64,000 nt of DNA, taken from contig JAXMOA010000015.1 of NCBI GenBank assembly GCA_034670145.1, positions 62,001 to 126,000 on the forward strand, given 5' to 3'. A model generated the notes under the pieces. It saw nothing but the letters and a program-made list of their open reading frames with translations, did no database searches and was not told the origin of the DNA. Positions within the stretch are counted from its first letter, which is position 1, and every line of letters begins with the position of its first letter. This DNA comes from HXMU1420-2 sp034670145 (lineage in GTDB: Bacteria; Pseudomonadota; Alphaproteobacteria; Rhodobacterales; Rhodobacteraceae). Positions 27,841-35,670 of this stretch are shown piece after piece. The position numbers and the translations under genes were made by a program.

Positions 27841-28449
27841 TTATGTATTTTTCAGATATGGGCCGAGCGCCGCAGCAATTTTCTCGCCGAGGTCGGCATC
27901 TTCGAGTTTGAGGGGGCCGGGATCGTGCAACAGCGCATTGACCAGCATGCCAAAGGCCAGTTGCAAAGCTGTTTCCAGTTTTTCCCTGTCTTCGTTGTTT
28001 AGGCCGACATTGGCCGCCGCCACGATCCTTTGGGTCATGGCCCGGTTGGGAGCCCAGCCCTCGGGTATACGGCGCTCGTATCGCAGAGCCGAACGGACGA
28101 CGCCGGTCCGTTTGCGGAAATAGTTCAAGGTCACGTCCACGCAGAGGTCCAAGCGTTCACAAAGCGAATTCTGGATCATGGCGGGTGTTTCGAGCCGGTC
28201 GCGCACGACGGTTCCCTGTTCGCAACTGACCCAGGTCTGAACAGCAATGAAAAAGGCCCGTTTGTCCTCAAAATAGCTGTAAAATGAGCCGATTGAGTAG
28301 CCAAGACCTCTGGTGATTTCAGCAATCGACAGCTCATCCAGATCTTTCTGGTTCAAAAGGGTAACCCCGAATTCGATGAGTTTATCGCGACGGGCGCGGC
28401 TGCGTGCCTGCTTTGGTCGCTGCAAAGCTTTGGGGTCCGTTGTCACCAT
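27841..28449 (-). CDS. TetR/AcrR family regulator of the TRAP and sulfatase genes
   Basis: About 202 residues. The N-terminal helix-turn-helix has ARRDKLIEFGVTLLNQKDLDELSIAEITRGLGYSIGSFYSYFEDKRAFF; the C-terminal ligand domain is variable. The frame is open to an ATG at 28494, but a perfect operator palindrome (28471-28490) lies in that stretch, so the start is set at 28449, where GAAAGG lies upstream; 28470 is an alternative. It sits 36 bases upstream of dctP on the same strand and faces the sulfatase-FGE pair, so it probably controls both. Confidence 0.85.
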   Translation of the reverse strand: MVTTDPKALQRPKQARSRARRDKLIEFGVTLLNQKDLDELSIAEITRGLGYSIGSFYSYFEDKRAFFIAVQTWVSCEQGTVVRDRLETPAMIQNSLCERLDLCVDVTLNYFRKRTGVVRSALRYERRIPEGWAPNRAMTQRIVAAANVGLNNEDREKLETALQLAFGMLVNALLHDPGPLKLEDADLGEKIAAALGPYLKNT

Positions 28450-28470
28450 CAAGAGTTGATACCTTTCCAT

Positions 28471-28490
28471 ACTTGAATATGAATTCAAGT
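28471..28490. promoter_or_regulatory. Perfect palindromic operator (TetR type)
   Basis: An 8-bp inverted repeat, ACTTGAAT then 4 bases then ATTCAAGT, with no mismatch. It lies between the divergent TetR-TRAP and sulfatase-FGE transcription units, 46 bases before the sulfatase start. One site could regulate both directions. Confidence 0.75.
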
Positions 28491-28535
28491 TCATGTTTTA
28501 TGGATTCGTCAAGGAATTTTTGTGGTGGAGCCCGA

Positions 28536-29987
28536 ATGTCCCAACCAAACGTGATCCTGATTTTCACCGACAACCAGCAGGCGACGACGTTGGGCTGTTA
28601 TGGAAATCCAGAAATCCACACGCCAAACATTGATGCTCTGGCGGATCAAGGTATCCGGTTTGATCGGGCCTTTTGTGCCAATTCTTTCTGTTCGGCCTGC
28701 CGTGCCTCGGCACTGACGGGTATGCTGCCGTCGCAGCATGGGGTTCATTCGTGGATAGACGACCGCAACATGGAAGCATGGCCCAAGGGCTGGCACGCTC
28801 TGAGCGGTCTGGCGACGCTTCCGGAAGAGATGCAGCGCAACGGTTACACCACAGGATTGTTCGGCAAATACCACCTTGGCGACGCCATGAGCATTGGGCC
28901 GGGTTGGGACAATTGGGTGTCGATGGCTGATGGTCACGTCAGGAGCTTTTACAAGAATAAGATCTTTGACAATGGTCATACCTATGAACAACCTGGCCAT
29001 TCGGTGGACTTCTTTACCGACAAAGCTGTCGAATTCATTCAAGGTGCCGCTCAACCTTACTTTGCCTACATCCCGTTTCCGGCCCCTTATGGCCATTGGC
29101 CTGCGACCAATGATGGGAGCCGGAATCGGTTTTCCGAGATGTACGACGATTGCCCGATGGAGTCCGTTCCGCGCCAGGGTTTGTCAGCAGAGGCTGTCAC
29201 GAACTATGACATGATCAAATCTGGTAGTGGTCATGGCCTGGATTTTTCCATGTTGATGCGGGCGCCGAACCATCTACCAGCGCTGCGCAACTATTACAGT
29301 CAGATCAGTATGATCGACGATGCGGTGGGGCGCATTGCCGCTGCCGATCCAGATGCATTGATTATCTTTACCACCGACCACGGGCTATCTCTGGGCCATC
29401 ACGGGTTCTGGGGGCATGGCGGATCGACTTATCCGTCCAATCTGCATTTGGCGGCGCATTCGATCCCAATGATTTTGCGCCATCCCGGCAAGATCGAGCA
29501 AGGGAGAAGTTCACCGATCCACGTCTCGAATGTCGATATTTACGCCACGATCCTTGACTACACGGGTGGTCAACCAGACCCGGCACTGCCCAGCCGTTCG
29601 TTTGCGGGGCTGTTACGCGGCGAGGATGTAGCGGATTGGGGCGAGGACGAGGTCTATTCAGAACAGGAAGAAACCCGGGTCATTCGGACCCCGCAATGGG
29701 CGTTTTTCAAACGCTACAACAGTACAGATGCGCCAAAACTACCGGACGAGCTTTTCAATGTGGCGGTGGATCCGGGGGAAACCAACAACCTCGCTGACGA
29801 TCCTGGCCATGCCCATATCGTGGCCGATCTGAGCGCCCGAATTGACAATTTCTTTGCAGAGCATTCAAGGGCCCAGGCGGATTTGTGGAAAGGTGGCAGG
29901 CCGATTCAGAATTCGATGATGCAAACCTACTGGGGAGATATCTGGGGGGATGATTGGCATCCGGTCTATTCCTACAATGATGATTAA
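28536..29987 (+). CDS. Type I sulfatase (CxAxR formylglycine motif)
   Basis: Alkaline-phosphatase-superfamily sulfatase, 483 residues, no signal peptide, so cytoplasmic. The start at 28536 has a GGTGGAG site; a longer frame from 28404 runs through the operator. The formylglycine precursor is Cys52 in FCSACRASALTG, a CxAxR form of the CxPxR signature. Metal-binding regions are ILIFTDNQQ (N-terminal) and IFTTDHGLSLGHHG. It overlaps the formylglycine-generating enzyme gene, so maturation is genetically coupled. The substrate is unknown; no polysaccharide enzymes are nearby, favouring a small sulfate ester. Confidence 0.91.
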   Translation: MSQPNVILIFTDNQQATTLGCYGNPEIHTPNIDALADQGIRFDRAFCANSFCSACRASALTGMLPSQHGVHSWIDDRNMEAWPKGWHALSGLATLPEEMQRNGYTTGLFGKYHLGDAMSIGPGWDNWVSMADGHVRSFYKNKIFDNGHTYEQPGHSVDFFTDKAVEFIQGAAQPYFAYIPFPAPYGHWPATNDGSRNRFSEMYDDCPMESVPRQGLSAEAVTNYDMIKSGSGHGLDFSMLMRAPNHLPALRNYYSQISMIDDAVGRIAAADPDALIIFTTDHGLSLGHHGFWGHGGSTYPSNLHLAAHSIPMILRHPGKIEQGRSSPIHVSNVDIYATILDYTGGQPDPALPSRSFAGLLRGEDVADWGEDEVYSEQEETRVIRTPQWAFFKRYNSTDAPKLPDELFNVAVDPGETNNLADDPGHAHIVADLSARIDNFFAEHSRAQADLWKGGRPIQNSMMQTYWGDIWGDDWHPVYSYNDD

Positions 29988-30765
29988 CCTTGCGACGATC
30001 CCCGAAGGCCATTTTGCCATGGGGTCCAACGTGGCCCCGCATCCAGAAGACGGTGAAGGCCCGGTGCGTGACGTTTGGCTCGACGCCTTCATGATTTCTT
30101 CGAGCACCATCACGAATGCCGCCTTTGCGGCCTTCGTGGATGCGACGGCCTATGTCACAACCGCCGAACGCCGGGGTTCTTCGCATGTCTTTCAGGGACA
30201 ATTGGAGCGGCCAGAGGTTCATCCAATGGCGTCCGCCGTAGCGCCGTGGTGGCGTGTGGTCAAAGGGGCCAGTTGGCGTATCCCGAATGGTTCAGACGCG
30301 GCGCGTGCTGTCGATCCTGTTGTCCATGTCACGCGGTCGGACGCCCTTGCTTTCTGCGACTGGAGCGGCACCCGATTGCCCAGCGAGGCCGAATGGGAAC
30401 GTGCGGCAGGCGGTCAACACTGTATCACACCACATATTTGGCAGGGGCAATTTCCAGATGCACCGACCAGTCCTCCATACCCTCGCCCGGCCGCAGAAGG
30501 GGTAGCGAATGAATTTGGTCTGATTCATGCCTGCGGCAATGTCTGGGAGTGGGTAGCAGATCGTTTCACCCGGCTTCATTCGCCGCGTCCTGACAAAAAT
30601 CCGCGCGGCCCGCTGAACGGTAGGTATTACGTTGTAAAAGGTGGCTCCTTTCTTTGCGCGCCATCTTATTGCGCGCGTTTCAGGTCGACATCCAGGCGGC
30701 AGGAAGAGGCAGATGCAACCACTTGCCATCTTGGTTTTCGCGTCGTGCAGGACCTGGTGCGCTGA
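29977..30765 (+). CDS. Formylglycine-generating enzyme (SUMF1/FGE family)
   Basis: Copper-dependent oxidase that converts the sulfatase active-site cysteine to formylglycine in the cytoplasm. The protein has 262 residues: N-terminal IPEGHFAMGSN, middle GTRLPSEAEWERAAGG, then NEFGLIHACGNVWEWVADRF. Both catalytic cysteines are present, Cys227 and Cys232 in GGSFLCAPSYCARFRSTSR, so this is a true FGE and not merely an FGE-like domain. The start at ATG 29977 or 29980 overlaps the sulfatase stop. It probably matures all three sulfatases of the island, since no other is seen. Confidence 0.93.
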   Translation: MMINLATIPEGHFAMGSNVAPHPEDGEGPVRDVWLDAFMISSSTITNAAFAAFVDATAYVTTAERRGSSHVFQGQLERPEVHPMASAVAPWWRVVKGASWRIPNGSDAARAVDPVVHVTRSDALAFCDWSGTRLPSEAEWERAAGGQHCITPHIWQGQFPDAPTSPPYPRPAAEGVANEFGLIHACGNVWEWVADRFTRLHSPRPDKNPRGPLNGRYYVVKGGSFLCAPSYCARFRSTSRRQEEADATTCHLGFRVVQDLVR

Positions 30766-30766
30766 T

Positions 30767-31699
30767 TTACTTTCCTTCTTTTGCCGGACTCGGTTTATTG
30801 GGCAACTGCGATGTTGAGGCCCCGGTTTCTGGTGTTGGTGTCCAATAGTCAGGGCGCCAGGACAGGCCGCCAAAAATGACTCGCAGGCGATCACCTACCG
30901 TTTTGCATCTCTTCACATCATTCCAGATGTGTCCAAACTCCACAAAGGTGATCTTGATGGGATTGTTGCTGTGGATGTTGCGGGTCAGCCCATAAATCAC
31001 CTTTTCCTCTTCGCGCTCGAAGGTCCCGAACAATTTGTCCCAGAGCATCAGAATTCCACCGTAGTTCTTGTCCAGATACTGTTGGTTCGAACCGTGATGA
31101 ACTCGATGAACAGAAGGTGTGTTGAACACTTCATCAAGCCAGCCCAGCTTCTTCACCCGCTCGGTATGCACCCAATGCTGATATTGAGCGACAAGGATCA
31201 GCCCGACCAGCGCCTGGAACGGGTTGAAGCCGATCAAAATCATGGGGATAAGAAAGGCCCATTCAAAGAGCCCCTCGACCAGGCTGAGGCGGAAACCGAC
31301 CGTCAAATTGTAGTCTTCCGAGCTGTGGTGAACGCTGTGGCTGGCCCAAAGTATGCGGTGTTCATGCTCCAGTCGATGCATCCAGTAGTAGGTGAAATCC
31401 GCCACCAAGAGGGCGAGCGCCCAGGTCCAGGCCGTCATTGGGATCGAAAACGGCGACAAATAGTAAAACGGTAGCAAGGCGACGAAGCCAAGAGAGGCGA
31501 GGGCAGTCTTTTCCAACACCTGATGAGCCACGAAAATTGCGCCGTTTGCGGCCGTGTCTTTCCAGCGCCTCTCTTTTTGGGTGACGAGGTCAAGGATGAC
31601 CTCAAATCCAGTTATGGTCAGGTTGATGAAAAACAGAGAGACAACCAAAAGCATGATTGGGTTTGTCTGAAACTGAGCAACGATGTTTTCAACTGACAT
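30767..31699 (-). CDS. Sterol desaturase / fatty acid hydroxylase family protein
   Basis: Membrane di-iron oxygenase, 310 residues, with several hydrophobic segments before and between histidine clusters. The three histidine boxes are HRLEH, HSVHH and HRVHH, matching the ERG3-type family; the C-terminal DKNYGGILMLWDKLFGTFE is also typical. The start at 31699 has GGAG 8 bases upstream and follows the small membrane gene by a few bases. The substrate (lipid, hopanoid or alkyl compound) is unknown. It converges with the FGE gene and is probably controlled by the divergent TetR gene at 31977. Confidence 0.88.
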   Translation of the reverse strand: MSVENIVAQFQTNPIMLLVVSLFFINLTITGFEVILDLVTQKERRWKDTAANGAIFVAHQVLEKTALASLGFVALLPFYYLSPFSIPMTAWTWALALLVADFTYYWMHRLEHEHRILWASHSVHHSSEDYNLTVGFRLSLVEGLFEWAFLIPMILIGFNPFQALVGLILVAQYQHWVHTERVKKLGWLDEVFNTPSVHRVHHGSNQQYLDKNYGGILMLWDKLFGTFEREEEKVIYGLTRNIHSNNPIKITFVEFGHIWNDVKRCKTVGDRLRVIFGGLSWRPDYWTPTPETGASTSQLPNKPSPAKEGK

Positions 31700-31703
31700 C
31701 CTA

Positions 31704-31892
31704 TCACTCCGTCCTGTCATCTGATGCGCCGGTATCGGCTGCAGGAAGGAAGTACAGGAACCAGATGAACCACAAAGCGCCGGTCAGGTCCCACCAAGAT
31801 CCATCTGGCTGAAACACAGAGATTAGTTTGGGAAGTTCGTAAACTCCCACCACGCCGAGAAAACCCAAGTACCAATGTTTTTGAAGCCGCAT
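31704..31892 (-). CDS. Small membrane protein, unknown
   Basis: A 62-residue protein with hydrophobic segments at about 7-23 and 38-53. The start at 31892 is set by GAGGT directly upstream. No family is recognised. It is the first gene of a two-gene operon with the sterol-desaturase-like enzyme and lies next to the operator at 31919-31950. It may be an accessory subunit of that enzyme; this is inferred from gene order only. Confidence 0.6.
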   Translation of the reverse strand: MRLQKHWYLGFLGVVGVYELPKLISVFQPDGSWWDLTGALWFIWFLYFLPAADTGASDDRTE

Positions 31893-31918
31893 GTTACCTC
31901 TTTCCCCGAAACTCAAAA

Positions 31919-31950
31919 CCATTTATGAACGAACGATCGTTCATAAATGG
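31919..31950. promoter_or_regulatory. Perfect 14-bp inverted repeat operator
   Basis: CCATTTATGAACGA (31919-31932) and its exact complement TCGTTCATAAATGG (31937-31950) flank 4 bases. It lies between divergent genes for a TetR regulator and the small membrane protein/desaturase operon. The length and symmetry fit a TetR dimer pair. Confidence 0.8.
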
Positions 31951-31976
31951 TGTGCAAGCTAAGGAGCGTCAAGACA

Positions 31977-32567
31977 TTGCCCGACAACACCCACGAGCCT
32001 CATCCGCGCAAGTTGGAAATCATCGATGCCGCGGTCACGTGTTTTTTAGAGAACGGGTATCATCAGACCGGCGTAAGAGACATTGCCAAGCAGGCGGGTG
32101 TAAGCTTGGGAAACCTATACAACCACTTCAAAGGAAAAGAGGCGGTATTGGTGGCCATTGCTGAAATCGAAGGGGCGGACCTGTCCGAGTTCGTCACATT
32201 GCTGACCGATCCAACCGATCCAGCCGCTGCTTTGGAGCAATTTGTCAAAGCGTATGCCGTGTATGCGTCGCATGCCGAGAATGCATTGCTTGGGGTCGAG
32301 ATACTGACTGAGGCGCTGCGCAATCCTGTGATTGCGGAGGTTTTTGGAAAGAACCAAAATCAGTTGATTGATGCGTTGACGAGTTGTTTGTACTCAGGCG
32401 AGGTGTCAGGTGTTTTTGTGTTTCACGAAAAACCGGGGGTGGTCGCCTGCATGATTTTGGACATGTTGGACGGCTATGGCCTGCGCAGTCTGTCAAAAGA
32501 TGCAAACATTGAGTCTGAATGGCCAATCCTAAGCCGGTTTATTGTCAATGGCCTGAAGCCTGGGTGA
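31977..32567 (+). CDS. TetR/AcrR family regulator
   Basis: About 196 residues. The N-terminal domain HPRKLEIIDAAVTCFLENGYHQTGVRDIAKQAGVSLGNLYNHFKGKEAVL is a textbook TetR helix-turn-helix; the ligand domain is variable. The frame is open to an ATG at 31947, but that codon lies inside the operator palindrome; TTG 31977 has AAGGAG 10 bases upstream and is preferred. It is divergent from the small membrane protein and the desaturase gene, which it probably represses along with itself. Confidence 0.86.
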   Translation: MPDNTHEPHPRKLEIIDAAVTCFLENGYHQTGVRDIAKQAGVSLGNLYNHFKGKEAVLVAIAEIEGADLSEFVTLLTDPTDPAAALEQFVKAYAVYASHAENALLGVEILTEALRNPVIAEVFGKNQNQLIDALTSCLYSGEVSGVFVFHEKPGVVACMILDMLDGYGLRSLSKDANIESEWPILSRFIVNGLKPG

Positions 32568-32789
32568 GGTATTCCAGCGGGGAAGGCGCCTTTTGGCAAC
32601 GTTTTACGGAGGTTGACGCCGGCCTTTCTGAGCGTTGTGCGCGCGGAATGTGACGTGTCCTACTTTCTGTTTCCCGACAGGTTTAGGGCTCTGGCCATGC
32701 GTGAATATGGGAAAGGGCATTGACAATGCGATCAGGCCTTCCCGCGACCAAGGTTTGGGGCAAAGGGGTGAAATTGCGATTTGGAAACC

Positions 32790-33638
32790 TCAGATTTCGT
32801 AGATGTCCAGATCTTCGACAATCCCGGATTCCCCACTGAAATGTTCCGCCAGATCAGCCTTTGCCCTCTGGTGACTGGTGTCGTCGTCCATATGGATACG
32901 GAAGTGACTTAGGAAAAGCCGTTTCACGCCGACACTCTCGGCCATTCGGGCCACTTCGCCCGGGTCAGGGCTAAAGGGCATAAGGCTGGGGTGCAATTCC
33001 TCACCACTGCCACGATAACACCAATGCAACAGGAGGTCAGCTTCGCGGCACAGCTCTGTAATCTGCGGATTGATACCAGAGTCGCCGGAATACACAAATT
33101 TTCGCCCTGCGGCTTCGACGGAAAAACCGAGGCATTCAAGAATGGGTTGAGCATGCGTCGCCTGGGCAGAGCTTAGGCGCCAACCATTGCCCTGGTATTC
33201 GAAGCCCGGTTCAATTTCTGTCACCTTTGGCGCGGGCCACGGTCTTGGCAAGACGCCGCCGCGGGCGACCCAGATTTGCTGACTCTGCGCCAGCTCGGTG
33301 CGGGCGCGCAGGTCGTTGTTCAGCACGCCGTTTCGTCCAAAGAACCCTTCGGTAATGTCCTTCAAAGGTGCGGGACCGAACACTTTGAGAGGTGGCGCAC
33401 CTTCGTCCCATGCGGCATGCACCAGGCGGGCGTAGTCCATCATGTGGTCCGTGTGATAATGCGTAAAAAACAGATGTGTGATGTCTTTGGGCAGGCGACC
33501 CGAGCGGAGCAGATTGTCCACGACCCCGCCGCCGCAGTCGAACAAGATACGATCCCCGCCAATTTCCAGCAGGTAGCCCGAGGAGGCTCGACGGGCATAA
33601 GCCTCTGGTGAGCCAGAGCCGAGAATAGTCAGTTTCAT
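32790..33638 (-). CDS. MBL-fold hydrolase, RNase Z / AtsA arylsulfatase-like
   Basis: A 282-residue metallo-beta-lactamase-fold protein of the COG1234 type. The metal motif HYHTDH lies in LFFTHYHTDHMMDY, with YSGDSGINP and LSHFRIHMDD later. There is no signal peptide. This family contains both tRNA 3' endonuclease RNase Z and the zinc arylsulfatase AtsA, so sequence alone does not decide. Its place as third gene of the MarR-sulfatase operon (7 bases after the sulfatase) favours a catabolic esterase or sulfatase role over tRNA processing. A GAGG site precedes the ATG. Confidence 0.8.
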   Translation of the reverse strand: MKLTILGSGSPEAYARRASSGYLLEIGGDRILFDCGGGVVDNLLRSGRLPKDITHLFFTHYHTDHMMDYARLVHAAWDEGAPPLKVFGPAPLKDITEGFFGRNGVLNNDLRARTELAQSQQIWVARGGVLPRPWPAPKVTEIEPGFEYQGNGWRLSSAQATHAQPILECLGFSVEAAGRKFVYSGDSGINPQITELCREADLLLHWCYRGSGEELHPSLMPFSPDPGEVARMAESVGVKRLFLSHFRIHMDDDTSHQRAKADLAEHFSGESGIVEDLDIYEI

Positions 33639-33645
33639 CTGGACC

Positions 33646-35079
33646 TCATGTTGTTGGAGGCGGCGTTGCGCCGGGAGCTCCCAGTTTTAACGCGGCATCT
33701 CGGCCGCCATAGCGGGCAATCATATTGGCTTGATCGGCAAATGCTTGGGCATCGACGGCCTCTGGATCGCAGACCTGACGCAGGGCCGCGTCCATTGCAG
33801 CCAAAGTGGAGCCATATTTCGGATCATCGGCCAGATTGATCAGCTCTTCGGGGTCATTCTGCAAATCGAAGAGTTCAGGCGGAAAGCCGACGTAGGCGTG
33901 GTATTTCCAACGTCCTTTGCGGAGCATGAAACCGCCAGAAACGGCCCCGGCCGCATGATACTCGCTGAACACCGGACGGTCCGGGTCTGTTGGCGCAGCG
34001 GCGATTTCTGCCAGTGACATTGTGCCCTTGGCTGCTTGGATGTCGGTACCGAAATGTATGGCTATGGTTCTGGAAAGATCCAACAGGCTAACGGGTGTAT
34101 TGCAGGTGCCCTGCGGTATGTCCGGTCCGGCCAAGATCATCGGAATTTCGACACTTTCGCGGTAAAAATTTGATTTGCCCCATAGGCCACGAGCGCCGAC
34201 ATTGTCACCATGATCAGAGGTGTAGACCACTGTCGTGTTTTCGCTCATACCGCTATTGTCGAGTGCCTCCAGGATTTGACCGATATTGAAATCCAGCCAA
34301 CTACATAGCCCATAATAAGCTGACATGGCTGCAACCCGCTCTTGTGGCGAGTGGAACATGCTTTCACTGTCCATGAGAGCGTTTTGTTTCTCTACCCAAG
34401 GGTGTCGAACATAACCGGAAGAGGGGTGCTGTTTGACTTGGGGCATGGTTTCGGCCGGGTAAAGGTCGAAGAACTCCTGAGGTGCAACCAAAGGGAAATG
34501 GGGGGCAACCAGGCCGACATATAGACACCAAGGCCGGCTATCCGCCGAGGTGGACCGGTCAACCAGCCACTCTTGCGTCCGTGCAGTGACGGATACGTCA
34601 TATTCGGTATATCGTGATGCGCCTGGGCCGATGTCCTCTCCCAGCATCCGGGTTTTGGGGCTGACTCTCTCATCCTCTTGCCGGATCGAGGCCCAGACCA
34701 TACCGACCCCGTTCGCAACCTGCATCGGAATATGCTGTGCATCGAAACCCGTCGGATCGGCCGCATTACGATAGTGCAGCTTGCCAATGGATTCGACCGG
34801 CACACCTCTGGCTTGCAGTGCGTGACCCCACCCCGGAATCTTCCCGGTGTATGGCATGGCGTTGTCCCAGAGCCGCGTTTGATGCGGATATAGTCCAGTC
34901 GCAAAGCTGGCGCGTGCGGGCACACAGATAGGCGATGGTGTATAGGCATTGGTAAACTGTGTGCCGCGCTCGGCAAGCGCATCAAGATTGGGCGTTTGAA
35001 CAAAGGGGTGTCCCGCACAGCCCATGGCCCGGGCCTGATGTTCGTCTGACATGATAACCAAAAGATTTGATTGGCCCAT
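33646..35079 (-). CDS. Type I sulfatase (CxPxR), choline-sulfatase-like
   Basis: A 477-residue sulfatase without signal peptide. The formylglycine precursor is Cys52 in ICVPARASFATG, the canonical CxPxR. Metal ligands are suggested by LLVIMSDEHQ and VVYTSDHGDNVGARG. The C-terminal part (SEYHAAGAVSGGFMLRKGRWKYHAYVGFPPELFDLQNDPEELINLA) resembles choline-sulfatase and related enzymes, but the substrate is not proven. It lies between MarR (6 bases upstream) and the MBL-fold gene. It needs an FGE, which is encoded at 29977. Confidence 0.9.
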   Translation of the reverse strand: MGQSNLLVIMSDEHQARAMGCAGHPFVQTPNLDALAERGTQFTNAYTPSPICVPARASFATGLYPHQTRLWDNAMPYTGKIPGWGHALQARGVPVESIGKLHYRNAADPTGFDAQHIPMQVANGVGMVWASIRQEDERVSPKTRMLGEDIGPGASRYTEYDVSVTARTQEWLVDRSTSADSRPWCLYVGLVAPHFPLVAPQEFFDLYPAETMPQVKQHPSSGYVRHPWVEKQNALMDSESMFHSPQERVAAMSAYYGLCSWLDFNIGQILEALDNSGMSENTTVVYTSDHGDNVGARGLWGKSNFYRESVEIPMILAGPDIPQGTCNTPVSLLDLSRTIAIHFGTDIQAAKGTMSLAEIAAAPTDPDRPVFSEYHAAGAVSGGFMLRKGRWKYHAYVGFPPELFDLQNDPEELINLADDPKYGSTLAAMDAALRQVCDPEAVDAQAFADQANMIARYGGRDAALKLGAPGATPPPTT

Positions 35080-35085
35080 ATTCTT

Positions 35086-35550
35086 CTACCGCTCAGCCAA
35101 TTGTTCGAGTTTATCTATAGCGCGGTTCAGAATTTCGCGCTCTTGCTGGGTCAGGCTATTCGCAAAATCGGCCTGACGTTGACGCATGGCTGGTTGCGCG
35201 CGTTCGAACACTCTGCGGCCCAATTCAGTTCGGCTGATCACAACAGCGCGGTTGTCTGCTTCGCTGGCATCGACCTTGATCAAGCCTTTTTCCGACATTG
35301 TTTTTATTGTCCGGCTCAATTGCCCTTTGTCCATGAGGATTTCACGGGCGATGTGAGCGGGTGAGGTCGGTCCGAGGTAGTCAATGAGTACCAAAACCCG
35401 CCATTGCGTTTGGGATAAGCCACCGTTTTCCTTAAGAACTCTGCCAGCTTGCGCGTTCATTTTGGCGTTCAGACGGGTGAACCTATAGGTCAGCATTTGC
35501 CGCAACGGCGTCTTGTTGATCGTCAGATTTTCAACCGGATCGGCACTCAT
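35086..35550 (-). CDS. MarR family regulator
   Basis: A 154-residue winged-helix regulator: LSQTQWRVLVLIDYLGPTSPAHIAREILMDKGQLSRTIKTMSEKGLIKVDASEADNRAVVISRTELG. The start at 35550 has GGAGG 8 bases upstream; the frame reaches 35634, but that extension is the operator palindrome. It is the first gene of the MarR-sulfatase-MBL operon and faces the TTT transporter-sulfatase operon, so it probably controls both. Confidence 0.88.
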   Translation of the reverse strand: MSADPVENLTINKTPLRQMLTYRFTRLNAKMNAQAGRVLKENGGLSQTQWRVLVLIDYLGPTSPAHIAREILMDKGQLSRTIKTMSEKGLIKVDASEADNRAVVISRTELGRRVFERAQPAMRQRQADFANSLTQQEREILNRAIDKLEQLAER

Positions 35551-35603
35551 TTTTCGGTCCTCCATCTGTTGATCTATGCACGAGTAAGGTTGATAGGACA
35601 ACT

Positions 35604-35627
35604 TTTTAGTTGACTGGTCAACTAAAA
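35604..35627. promoter_or_regulatory. Perfect 11-bp inverted repeat operator (MarR type)
   Basis: TTTTAGTTGAC and GTCAACTAAAA flank two bases with no mismatch. The TTGAC...GTCAA core is common in MarR sites. It lies in the divergent region between marR and the TTT binding-protein gene, 43 bases before the latter. Confidence 0.78.
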
Positions 35628-35670
35628 TCAGCATTCCATAGTCTCAATCGAAAATCTGGGAGGAATTATT

